From NCBI GenBank assembly GCA_038502055.1, contig JAXRKN010000043.1:992001-1056000 (forward strand): a stretch of DNA of 64,000 bases, in the 5' to 3' direction. The notes under the pieces were generated by a model. The model had not been told where the DNA came from. It did no database searches and worked only from the letters and a program-made list of their open reading frames with translations. Each line of letters starts with the position of its first letter. The first letter of the stretch is position 1. Both the position numbers and the translations under genes were made by a program. The DNA is from Tanytarsus gracilentus (Eukaryota; Arthropoda; Insecta; Diptera; Chironomidae). Positions 46,994 through 58,500 of the stretch are shown here, in pieces.

Positions 46994-48542
46994 ATGTTAG
47001 AACTAACTGAACAAATCCTCAACTACATCGATGCTCGCAATACAGCGGATACGTATGAATTGGCCGCGGAATTCGATGAAGATCATCAGAAAATTGTCGG
47101 TGCTGTAAAATCTATTGAAGCCCATGGCAATATTCTTAATTCCGAAACGACAACGCGGAAAGTATGGGAAGTAAGTGACGAAGGAAATTATGTCATTGAG
47201 AATGGCAGTCATGAAGCCACTGTTTTCTATGCTGTCCCTGAAGCTGGAATTTCTCAACCGAACCTTATGAAAGTAAGTTAATTCCACGCAATCGATCCTT
47301 AATATGTCATCACTTGCTTTAATATTTTTATAGACATCACCAAATGCAAAAGTAGGCTTTAGTAAGGCAATGTCACAGGGCTGGATAGTCATCGATAAAT
47401 CCGGAGGTGCTCCAATTGTCAAGCGTAAAATCGACACCATTGATGACGTTGTGCAGCATCATTTGATTGATATTGCAGCCGGCAAGAGCGCAAACATTCC
47501 AGACAATGTAAAAAATGAATATAAGAAGAGAAAATTGGTCATTGAAAATACAATTAAGAGCTTCATCATCACGAAAGGAAACGAATTTACGACAACACTA
47601 AAGAAACTTGAAACCGACTTGACATCCGACATGCTCGCTAATGGCTCGTGGAAGGATCTTAAATTTAAGGAATATAATTTCGAAGCCAAAGGCGCTCAAC
47701 CGAATGCCGGTTATCTTCATCCATTGCTTAAAGTACGCTCTGAAGTCTCTTCGATCTTCACTCAAATGGGCTTTGTTGAGATGCCAACGAACAACTATGT
47801 TGAATCATCATTCTGGAATTTTGATGCATTGTTCCAGCCACAAATGCACCCGGCTAGAGATTGTCACGACACTTTCTTCCTATCGGTTCCCGAAAAGAGC
47901 ACAAAATTCCCTATGGAATATCTCGAAAGAGTTCGAAGTGCTCACGAGACGGGAAGTGAAGGTTCGATTGGATACCGCTACGACTGGAAGATTGAGGAAG
48001 CACAAAAGAACCTCTTGAGAACACACACGACAGCGGTCAGTGCAAGAATGCTCTATAAACTGGCAAACCAAGAAGGTGGATTCAAACCCGTGAAATACTT
48101 CTCAATCGATAAAGTCTTTCGTAATGAGACACTCGACGCGACTCATCTCGCCGAGTTCCATCAAGTCGAGGGTGTACTTGCTGGCGTTGATATTACTCTC
48201 GGTGGTCTTAAGGGCATCATTGGCGAGTTTTTCGCTAAAATGGGTCTTCCTGAAGTTCAATTTAAACCCGCTTATAATCCTTACACAGAACCTTCGATGG
48301 AAATTTTTGCTTATCATAAGGGTTTAGGAAAATGGATCGAGATCGGAAATAGTGGCATGTTTAGGAGAGAAATGTTAGATCCCATGAATATTCCACAAAA
48401 TGTCAACGTATACGGCTATGGATTGTCTCTCGAGCGACCGACCATGATCAAGTATGGCATTAAAAATATTCGTGAACTCGTCGGACCTAAAGTTGATTTG
48501 AAAATGGTTCAAGACTCTGCTCTTTGTCGTCTCGATAAGTAA
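46994..48542 (+). CDS. cytosolic phenylalanine-tRNA ligase alpha subunit
   Basis: Charges tRNA-Phe as an alpha2beta2 class II synthetase. Two exons, 46994-47272 and 47334-48542, 495 residues, the usual eukaryotic size. The N-terminal region has the winged-helix tRNA/DNA-binding-like modules (LTEQILNYIDARNTAD ... GFSKAMSQGW). The catalytic core shows MHPARDCHDTFF, motif 2 (FRNETLDATHLAEFHQVEG) and motif 3 (YGYGLSLERPTMIKYGI). Codon use and base composition resemble the neighbours. An AATAAA at 48570-48575 follows the stop. The 3' end converges on the RING gene with 80 nt between. Confidence 0.96.
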
Positions 48543-48622
48543 AATGTTATGGCTATGCTTTTGGTTTTAAATAAAAATCGGCGATTTAACGAAAGAAAAA
48601 GTGAATTTTTATTACTTAAATT

Positions 48623-49054
48623 TTACATGTGCATGGTGACATTCTTGCAGATCTTGAGTATTCCATCAGTGCCTTTCTGGATTTCGTTCTTGAATGTTTT
48701 AAACTTTTCCTTTTCTCTAGTGAGAACGCCATTTAGATAAACGACATTTCTCTTTGCAACCGTGCACTGGTTCGTTAATTTAGAATTTTCCTCCCTCAAG
48801 TCTTGCATGTCCTTCATTAAATTATCGATGGCCGTCGATGAAGAAAAGGACAAATGAAGATCCATCTTATAATCGCCAGCTGCACGTAGCTTTGTCCTAC
48901 AAACTGGACATTTTCTCTCATTTATAACTTGCATGTATTTTAGTATGCAGCCACTATGAAACACGTGATGACAATCGATGAGCACAACCGGTCGCATTAG
49001 AGGTAAATCTTCAGCTTTAAATCCTTCACAGCAGATCCCACATATAATGCTCAT
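48623..49054 (-). CDS. small RING-H2 protein, TRAIP/Nopo-like
   Basis: Intronless 143-residue protein. An N-terminal RING-H2 domain spans about residues 5-53 with ligands CGIC, CHHVFHSGC and CPVC, and spacing of the ubiquitin E3 type. It is followed by a predicted coiled coil (NLMKDMQDLREENSKL and onward). RING followed by coiled coil is the layout of TRAIP (Drosophila Nopo), an E3 ligase in genome maintenance. TRAIP proteins exceed 400 residues and this one stops early. So it is either a short paralogue or another RING family. The ATG chosen is preceded by an in-frame GTG only. A minus-strand AATAAA at 48613-48608 lies 9 nt past the stop, supporting a real short transcript. Confidence 0.8.
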   Translation of the reverse strand: MSIICGICCEGFKAEDLPLMRPVVLIDCHHVFHSGCILKYMQVINERKCPVCRTKLRAAGDYKMDLHLSFSSSTAIDNLMKDMQDLREENSKLTNQCTVAKRNVVYLNGVLTREKEKFKTFKNEIQKGTDGILKICKNVTMHM

Positions 49055-49567
49055 CACTTTTAATTTAATTTAAGTTTAATTAAGACTGATTTAAATATAA
49101 AATTATTCGAAAGAGACACAAGATAAAAGATGAAGACGAACGAATGGTTCAAAGAGAGTAAGGTTCAAAAAATAAGAGTGACACATTGCAACTCTTTGAA
49201 TGACAGAAAAATAAATTTAATGAATAAATAAATTTTAAAAATTAAAAATTTTGTGAAAAAATTGAATATTTTCTGAAACTTTTGTGAAAAAAAAATTAAA
49301 AATTTAAAAAAATTCAGAATTTGAACCAAAATTTTTTTATACTCTAACTAAAAAAATGGAAACAGACCAAAAAATTTTCAATGATCAAATATCAATTTCT
49401 TTCATCTCAAATTATGAATACGTTAATATTTTTAATTCCATTAATTTACCCTTATTCATCTGATCATTCGCATGCACCATCACCGCATGCCGATTCTTAT
49501 TCTCTCTCACACTCTGTTTTTTAATCTCTTCGCATATGAGCGTAAAAAGGAAAATCTTTTTTTTTTC
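49055..49567. other. divergent intergenic region between RING gene and FGF receptor
   Basis: About 510 nt, AT-rich, holding the promoters of both genes. A T-run immediately precedes the FGFR initiator. Nothing else recognisable. Confidence 0.4.
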
Positions 49568-49600
49568 AGTTCGTGAGTTGTGATCGTTGCGTGCAGACGT
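49566..49600 (+). promoter_or_regulatory. htl: FGF receptor core promoter: Inr plus DPE
   Basis: TTCAGTTCG at 49566 matches the arthropod initiator, with +1 at A49568. The sequence AGACG at +28 to +32 (49595-49599) matches the DPE consensus RGWYV at the exact distance needed. No TATA box lies upstream, as usual for DPE promoters. A second TCAGTC about 40 nt downstream could be an alternative start. A noncoding first exon would follow, and its donor was not pinned down. Confidence 0.6.
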
Positions 49601-52600
49601 AAATTTGTGTTCAGTCTGAATAAAAGATTAAAAAATTAAAAATAATTTTATCGGATTGAAAAAATTAACAAAAAAAATAATTTAATTTTAAAAAGTATTA
49701 AAGTGAGTTAAATTTGATTAGATTGAATAAAATCAGTTATAAAGAGATTTAATTCAATCGCGATGAGATTTAGAAAATGAAGATTAAAGTGGAAAATTGA
49801 GCTCATTGTTTAAAACATGGTCATCATCACTCGACTAAGAAATTTTCTTTTTTTGTTGTATCGTTGACGAAATGGATATACGAGATGGAAGACACACACG
49901 AAAAGTTTAAATTTATTTTTTTTTGGACGTGTAAAAGAAAATTAATGCAAATCGCATCTGAAACAATTTTTCTTCTCGTCACAAGAGAGCGAGAGTGGAA
50001 AATTCTTTCAAGATCGAACACAAAATTTATTTTGTGAACGTGATTTTTAAATAAACATAAAAGTAAAGAATTTTAAGCGTTTGATTGTAGAGTTTTTATA
50101 AAAAAGATTTTAACGCTTCCAAATTCTTCATTTTTTGTCCATGCGCGATCGTTGCAAGCAAGCATACTAATTAACTATTCTGCTTCCTTTCCAACTCAAC
50201 TCGCACCACAGACGATCGCTGTTGATTAAATAAAAAAGAGATTTTTACTCTTCTTCATTTTTCGCAAAATTTCCTCTGCAAATTTTCCGTATAATTGCGC
50301 GTACATTTCTTCTTTGCGAAGATCTTCCACCGACATTTTGTTTACATCTACTTCTCAGCACATTGAGATGAAAACGAGAGGCGAGAGCATACGGCATTAA
50401 TGAATTACAGTGAAAATGTAAAATGTGCGAAAAACACAAAAAAGTATAAAAGATTCGAAAAAGAGAAAAGATGCCAAGTGGATTAGGGTGGTGGTGTGTG
50501 ATTTTAATGATATAAACTGAAAATTTCTTTAAATAAAGATGAAAAGTTAATTTTAAAAAAAAACTTAATGAAGTGATTTGAAAGTCCTGGAATTTTATTG
50601 CATATGGTTGAAAACTGCAGCTGGTCGTGCAGGAAGTCCTAAATTTTTACAACTTTTGCATTTTGTGACGAAAACATTCTTTTGCTTTTGAATAAATTTA
50701 TTTTATTAATATTCAGAATTTAAATTAAAAATATTTCTTATAAAAAATCAAATAGGTTCAAATCCTAAAACTTAATTAGAAATGGTGAAATTTGGTTTAT
50801 ATTATTTTTTAAATTTTACATTAAAATTTTGATATTTTTTTTGTAAAACTTTCACTCGCTCACGTTTAATTAATATTATGAGCGATTTCTCAAGAAATAA
50901 TTAATTATTCAAAGAAAATCGTCTTCATCAGGTAGAAAATGAGTCGCTTACAAATTGCAATATTGCACATCACATTCAAAATGCAATTTATCAAACGAAC
51001 TAACGATGTCGCAACACTTAAAAGAAATTCATTCATGAGAAATTAATTCAAAAGAAATTTTCAATTTTTTCATTCATTTTGAGCAAGAAGAAAAATGTTC
51101 TAAATTTAAAATTTCCTTCGCGATGCATTTTTTGTGTGACAATTTCTTTTCTCACTTTAAGTGCATCAAGCTGTATGAAGGCGAAAGAAAAAATAAATTA
51201 TTTAATCTGATTTAATTCAGAGATCAATTTTGAGGCGGTTTCTCTCTCTCTCAATGAGTTTTTGTGTGTTTATTTTCTAAAACTTGGCTTCCGTTCCATT
51301 GCTCTCAATAGATGCGGGTCGTAACATGAAAAGATAATTTATTTACTTCGATTTTCCTGCGCCAAACGCACTTAATTTTTATTCCTCACAATTGCCTTTC
51401 AACTCTCTCAAAAAAAATTAAATCTCGCACAATTTTTCAGACGTTTTCTTGAAATTGTAAACATTATCCGACAAATGAAGAAAAAAATATATATCGGCAG
51501 GGATGGATTTCTGAAGTCTAAACCCAAAATAATATTTTTCACTTTCATTTAAACGATTTTCTGTGTTTTCATCTAAAAATAAGTTCTCACTGGGTTATAC
51601 ATACTCGACATGATCATTCTGTGCGGATTTTTTTGTGTATATGGAGAAAAATATCATAAAGACTCCGCTTTGAAGTGCGACTCGGTCATTAGAGAGCGAG
51701 AAAATATATTTTACTAAATAAACTTGCGAGCATGAAACAATAAACTCGACTTTATGCTTTAATGAGATTTTTATGCATCATTTTTATGTAGAGATTGCTT
51801 GAGAAATAATTAAATTTGGAAATTTTTGAATCATATAAAAATTTATCATAAGGTTGCGTCATTTTTAGTATGAGTTATTAAAATCTCAATTTTGTCAATA
51901 AATAATTTATTAATAAAGTTATTGAGTCATTAAATTAAGAATTATTGCTGAAAAATCAACCATTCGATCAACCCTCATCTACCGCATATGCTGTGGCGCA
52001 CACAAAGGGTTAATCCTCACTGTTTAATACAACGCATTAATTTATGATTTATGTGGCGATATAATTCATATTTCATACAATCTCCACAACATTCCTAGAA
52101 GTTGCTTCATGCTTCAATTGCTCGTTTAATTGCACACATAATAAATTTTCAAAAAGGAGCACAATAAAGGCCGGCTTTGATAACGTAAATGCGAAAAGAT
52201 TATTCAATAAACATAATTTAGTGGATTTTTAAATTATTAACGAGAAAAATGAGCATGATGAATATGCGTGAATGTATAGAAACGTGTCCGACAATCTGAA
52301 GATCAGAAACAATTTTTCATGAGAAAAATGCTTGAAGAAAAAAATATTTTTTGTCGCGGTTTTTTTATGAGAAATTTTGAAGATAAAAAATATTTTTTCT
52401 ACTTTTTAAAATACGCAATAAATATTTTTTTTGCAACTTTTTCCTCTCTAATTTTTTTATGTTATTTTACTCTCTTCATTTCGATCATGTTGTTCACACA
52501 AAATCACGACAAAATAAATCCTCCGAAGGCGCATGAATGATTTGTTGAGCATCAACATGAGGACATTATAATAATAATAAACATTAAGACATTAAGGTCA

Positions 52601-55595
52601 TTTGGATATTTCACTCTCTCAACAAGATTTATTTTATTAGACGCAAAGTGTGAGCGTGTCTCGAGACAAGCTTGATGAAGATGAGCATATGATTTTAATT
52701 TTGTATATATTTTATGAACTTCTCGCTATCAGATGTGCGATTAGTCTAGTGAGAGACTTATTTTAATGACTCGAGGGAGATTTTTTTTCGGGGAAACCTT
52801 TGAAAATCAAATTTATGGGAATTTTTTGAAAATTTTGCTGTCATGAAATTTTCAAATTCAATTTTTTTACACCAAAATTATTTTCCTCTGCATCTTTAAA
52901 ATTCAAATTCCAGACATCGGCATTCTAATCGCCACAAAACCATTATGCACAACTTTGTATTTAAATTGCGGACAATCACGAATTTCAGACGAAATAATCT
53001 TTAAAAAATTTTTTGACGCCAGTTTAAGTGCAATTATTTTTGGTCAAATGTTGCGCTAAAACGATGTTCGCAATTCATGTTGCGATTTTTCAATTAAAAT
53101 TTCACTTTGGATTCGGTGTGAAAATGATCAAGAAGAAAAGTTGTTACACTTTTGAAAAATATGTACTTGCACTTAAGATAAAAAAAAATTTCATGAGGTT
53201 TTGAGAGTTCAAGAAATTTTTGGGAGGATGTGAAATTTTAAGAAAAAAAAATGATTTTTTTAGATTGTTAATTTTTTTCGAGCTTTATTTAACAGCTTAA
53301 GGCAAAATTTTAGTCATGAAATTTAATTTTAGTATCGAGGAAATATTTCAACATCCAGGATATTTTTAAAATTATTAATTTTTATAGTAATTTTTAAATA
53401 CTCAATACCTCATGTGGAACTTTGTGCTTGCATATGCATAATCTTATTAAATTTATTCACTTTTTCTTTCGATTTCCTTATTCTTGATTGCACGCAATTG
53501 AATGCAAGGTCAATAACATAAAAGAGATATTTATGTAAGCTAACATGATATATTATGCGAAAATATTTCGCGCATAAGCCCACGTTTGCGTTCAAAAAAT
53601 AAATTAAGAGAAGAAAAAAAGAAATTAAAATGATAAAGTTTTTATTTGTTTAAAGCAGAGGAATGAAACTTTATAAAATTTTAAACCTTTTTAATGTCAC
53701 AAAAATTCATTTAAAAATTTTTAACGATTCAATGGGAAAGATAAAATTTTTTAATTCACTGAACAGGTTGAAAAATTAATTCCTTAATGAAGCTTACAGA
53801 AGATCGCACAGAAAGAGAAATGGCAAAGACAAGAATTTCAAAATTCAATCAATGATTCTGTCTCTAAACCAGCAGACACAAAAAACTTTGCACAAATTAA
53901 TTCTTCTTCTTTAAATTGTCAGCTCATTATGATCATTTCACCAAATCTGTGTGTTTTCATTTCAACAAGTGGCTCCTCAACTCTTGATAAGGAGAAAAAA
54001 ATTCTAAATATTTTTTTACGCGCACACACGATGATGTGCTCGATGAGTATATGTGAAAAAGACAGTTCATTAATATTCTTCATCATGTCGCGTATAAAAT
54101 ATAAAAAGCGATGAGACAGAGAGCAATGACAACCATGAAATTATGAAAACGAATCAAATTAGTAAAGTCTTATCATTTACTCAATTTAAAGAAAATCATT
54201 TCGAGCTATAAACGCGATGAGACGTAATGAGACTGTCTCAATATGTGATTTATGTCATTTAATTAGATAAGTGGATAAAAATACCCAGCTAGGGACTCCC
54301 TTTGGACTTATCAAAAAATTATCAAAGAATTCCCCGATTTTATAAAAAAATAATAAATCTTAAAAATATTAAAGCATTTCGCATACGCATAAAAATGCTT
54401 ACAATGTAAACCTTTCGGTAAAAGATTTCCATAATTTTACGATTTAGTTCTGGAAAAAAATATTTGCATATTTTCTAATGCGGAATTCCAATTTCTAATT
54501 CTGATTGCTGAAGTCGTTAAGGAAAAAGATTTTTTTATATTAATAGCCACACATGGATTTATTTGGCGAAAGAGCAATGGACTCTCAAATGGGTTTCATG
54601 CCGTTGAATATTTAAATAAAATTTTAGGATGTTTTAATAAATTGTAAATAAATTTCAACGTATTTTATTTTAAATTTGTAAATCTTTTCGTGTCCAAATT
54701 TACTTTGTCGCATAATGTCAATGATCCATGATAAATTATGTCAATTTTTCTGTGTACGAGATAAGCCAAAAAAATAAATTAATGTTGCAATTAAATTAAT
54801 TAAACCATTTTGAATATAATTAAAAATCTTTAATTTATGTCAAAAGTAATCAAACTTTGGACATTCGGTTATCAAAATTTAGTTGATTATTTAAAAATTC
54901 AGCAAATTATTTTTTGAATTTAAATTAAATTATTTCACTACATAAAATTTTATTTCTTAATTTTTTAATATAATTCTTAAGTACCTCAAATTTATATCCT
55001 TTTTCGTTAACTCACCATACTTTCCACACCTTTTTCTCATTTTTTTTGTGTTTCATAAATTTCTCCGAAAGAAGTTCAGATTTTTTGGAGATAAGAAGAA
55101 TCCTTTTGAGAATTTATTGGCAACCCGTGTCTTTTCAATAGTTTATGAATGAGTCCTAAGCGTAAATTTACCTGCGCGTGTTCTTTTAAGAAATCATCAA
55201 ATTTATGATTGTACACTTTCATCGTGTCTCTCGAGTCTTCGATCCAATCTAACTGATTATCGCTATAAATTTTTGATCTTTTTTTGGGGTTGTCAAAAAA
55301 TATTCACTTTGTGGTTTTTGTCATTTGATTCTTTTTTTTACATTCCATAGAGCGAGAGCAACAAAACTATAAAAATAATAATATTTTGGTGATAATAAAG
55401 AAGAAGAAGAGACAGGAAGAAATTATTGCACAAGCACCAAAAAAGAAAAAGAAAGAAATGTATGCTTTCCATCAACTGAGACAACAACGACAAAAGTGTC
55501 AATAGAGACCCTGAGAAAGTGTCAAAAATCCTGACGACGATCAACGCCTTACGTCAAATGCTGTAGTGTAAAGTGTAAAGAATTTCGAGTACAAA
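49601..55595. other. FGF receptor 5' UTR / first intron region
   Basis: About 6 kb of AT-rich DNA with no domain-bearing reading frame on either strand. A tRNA B-box-like word (ggttcaaatcc) occurs at 50755-50765 within a short dispersed repeat also found at 60354. Being the largest intron of the gene, it is the likely site of tissue enhancers, but no binding-site cluster is identified by eye. Confidence 0.4.
50748..50780 (+). repeat. short dispersed repeat with tRNA B-box-like core, copy 1
   Basis: Contains ggttcaaatcctaaaa followed by cttaatta. Nearly the same string recurs at 60354, and a related word at 56036. All three lie in FGF receptor introns or at their edges. Confidence 0.4.
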
Positions 55596-58500
55596 ATGTG
55601 CAATAAACAAGTTTTTAAATTTATTTTATTCCTCGCTGCTGTTACGAGTCAAGTGCATGGTAAGCAGCAAAATCAGCAACGTCGCAATAGGAATTCGGGT
55701 GAGTTTTTTTTATTCCCTCGAATATATTCACATTTTAATTATTATTGTTCGCACAAATTTTGTACATTCGCCCACACACATAATTTGAGTGTTTATTATT
55801 TTTTTTATGATTTATGAAGAATTTTTTATGAATTCATTTTTGTGAGAAAGAATTTTATGTGAATTTAAAAAATTATTCACGGGGGCAAAAAGTATAAAAT
55901 TTAATTTATGCAAAAACTAAGTGCATTTAAAAAATTGAACGTGATCGGTTTAAATTATTGATAATTTGAATAAGTAAAATCTTATAAAAATATTAAGTAA
56001 TTAACAACAAAGTAAATAAATTGTCGTAAAATTTAGGTTCGAATCCTTGAAATAAAAATGTAAGTAAATCGAAATTATTCGCATTTTTTTAGAATTTTTA
56101 TTTTTTTAGCTCAAAATTCAATTTAATCGAGTTAAAAATCTAAAATTTGAAATTTAGTCGCGAGAAAAATATTTGACTTTTTAATAGACAAACAGCTATT
56201 TTGCCAACTTGTAACTCAAAACATCAGCTACCCACATAAAAAGACAATGTCGTTAACATGTCGTATATTTTCGAGAAAATTAGATATTTTTTTTGCATAC
56301 AGGAAGAAAAGTAAAATTTAATATTTTTTTGAGGAAGCGAAGAAGGGCCAAAAGTCAACAATGAAGTAGACTGACAGTGCCTCGATCTTCATAAATTTTC
56401 GCTCTCGACAGAGCAACATCATCATTATCTTCTCCTTCGCAATGTGTGTACGATATATTTCCATCTGCATAACACGTGTGTGCATTTTCCAAAATAAGAA
56501 AAAAGTGAGGTCTGTGTGTGCCTTTTTTATGACCATGGCCAAAAAATGTTCCTTTTTTTCGATGCATTTTTGTTATTCTTAACGTATTCATAATGCACAC
56601 ACATCTTCATACGAGTCGTCGATTTTTAAAATATGTGACGGCGACCAGATGATGAGTATAAGCTCATTACTGGTGTCTGGTGCATCGTGCACACATAAAC
56701 AAACTTTTTTTTTCATAAAACACAATTATAATGTTTGTGATTTTTATTTCTTGGATTTTTTTACTGTTAAACAAAGTTATCGTTGCGTTTTGATCAAATG
56801 AACTCTACAAGGCACCGGCATTGTTTATATTCAAGTTAATTAAATAAAGATTTTCATTAATGCCAGATGATAATTGAATTAAAAATAGTTCCTGGAACTT
56901 TAGACTCATTTAGGTTACACTGTAGCATCCAGAAAAAAAATATTTTTACTCACGAAACTGATCATGAAATTTCACAGAATCCTTTTTTGACTCGCATCCG
57001 GCCGAGGACGCATGTCGGAGATAAAGTTGACAAATCTCATCACTCGATCATATTAAGAGAGGATGATCATTTTTAATTTCATCGCATGTCAAATACTTTC
57101 CGGTGTATTGCCGTACACGCTGGTGTACTGTCATTATTTTGTGATGAAGATTATACACTTTATGAAGGGGATGTCTATTTTTAAATCATTCAAGTGTAAC
57201 TCCCTCACTCCAGCATCTCTCCTTCGTCTTCATGCTGCGGGTTATGCATGCATGCAACATGATCTAGAGGTTTTGATACACTTGAGTGTGTTTTATTGCG
57301 ACTGCATGGTGGTTTTATGGTTATTTCTCTGCTTCTGGTAATTTTACCTTCTAAAATATGTATTTTTATTGCTCAGTGCGTTATAATTAACTTTTAAAAA
57401 TAAAACACAAACTCAAAGAGAGATGACGGATGAGATGCACCAGATGCAAAAATTCTTTATTGCATTGAAAAAAAAAAATAATTTCCGCTGGAGATTTTTC
57501 AATTTAATTAATTTTTCTTCTTTGTGCGTGTCTGCGACTGTCAGAATTAATTTGCTTTACCCCTAGAGTCAATACATTCACGATCGATTCAACATTTTAA
57601 TCAATTTTAATTGATTCTTCATTATTTTATTGCGTAATTGAATTTTTTTAAATATTCATAGACTGTCGGCGACATATGGAAGCAATTGAGCAATTTTTCT
57701 ATGCGATCCCAATTGACCATTTAAATTTACGACATTCGAACTTCTATTTAAGTCCTGCCCTAAGAAATAAAGTCTTCATCGGCAACATGCGTACGCACAT
57801 TTCCATAAGAGAAGATTTATGATCGTAAATTAGTGAGATTTAGAACAGACTTTTTAATTTGTTTCAAAAATGGATTGATCGTGAGACTTTTTTGGTGTGT
57901 TTTATGTTTTTTCACTCCCTCCTGTGATATTTAATTAGGGAAAACACGATTTTAATTTAGAAAGCCAATTAATTCTTAATTGAGAGGGAAGCGATCATCA
58001 ATCTTAAAATGTCGAGTTCTATGTGCATAAAGTTTTTTTTTCGGTTGCTTTTTTAATCAAGAATTACATGATTTTTTTTGATTAAAATTAAGATTCACTA
58101 TAGTTAATTAGTAATTTTAAAATCTCTTTAAATAAAATTCAATAAATTTCTTAAAATTTTTCTCATTGACCACATAAAAATCTTACAGTAATTAATTCAT
58201 TAATTTCAACATGTCCCGCTTTGTAAACTATGAAAAAAAGTAAAAAAGATCAAATACACGTGTATTCGACTGTGCTTAGTAGCTCCAACAATTAATAATA
58301 TTCAGTAAGCGTACGACGATATTTCCTGTTAAATGAAAACTTCCTCTATGGAGACTACACGTTGACTGCAGAAAGAAGATTTCTTTCAACTGCATTTTAA
58401 GCCCTGCGAGTTCTTGAAAGAATTTTAATCATTGCATTTTATTTTTACAGGAAAATTTCATTCAACCGAACTTGACGTCCCACTCATGAACCAGCCACCT

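Noticed and set aside
56036..56046. Perfect tRNA B box ggttcgaatcc, suggesting a tRNA gene.
   Set aside because: No A box, no cloverleaf stems and no acceptor-stem pairing around it.
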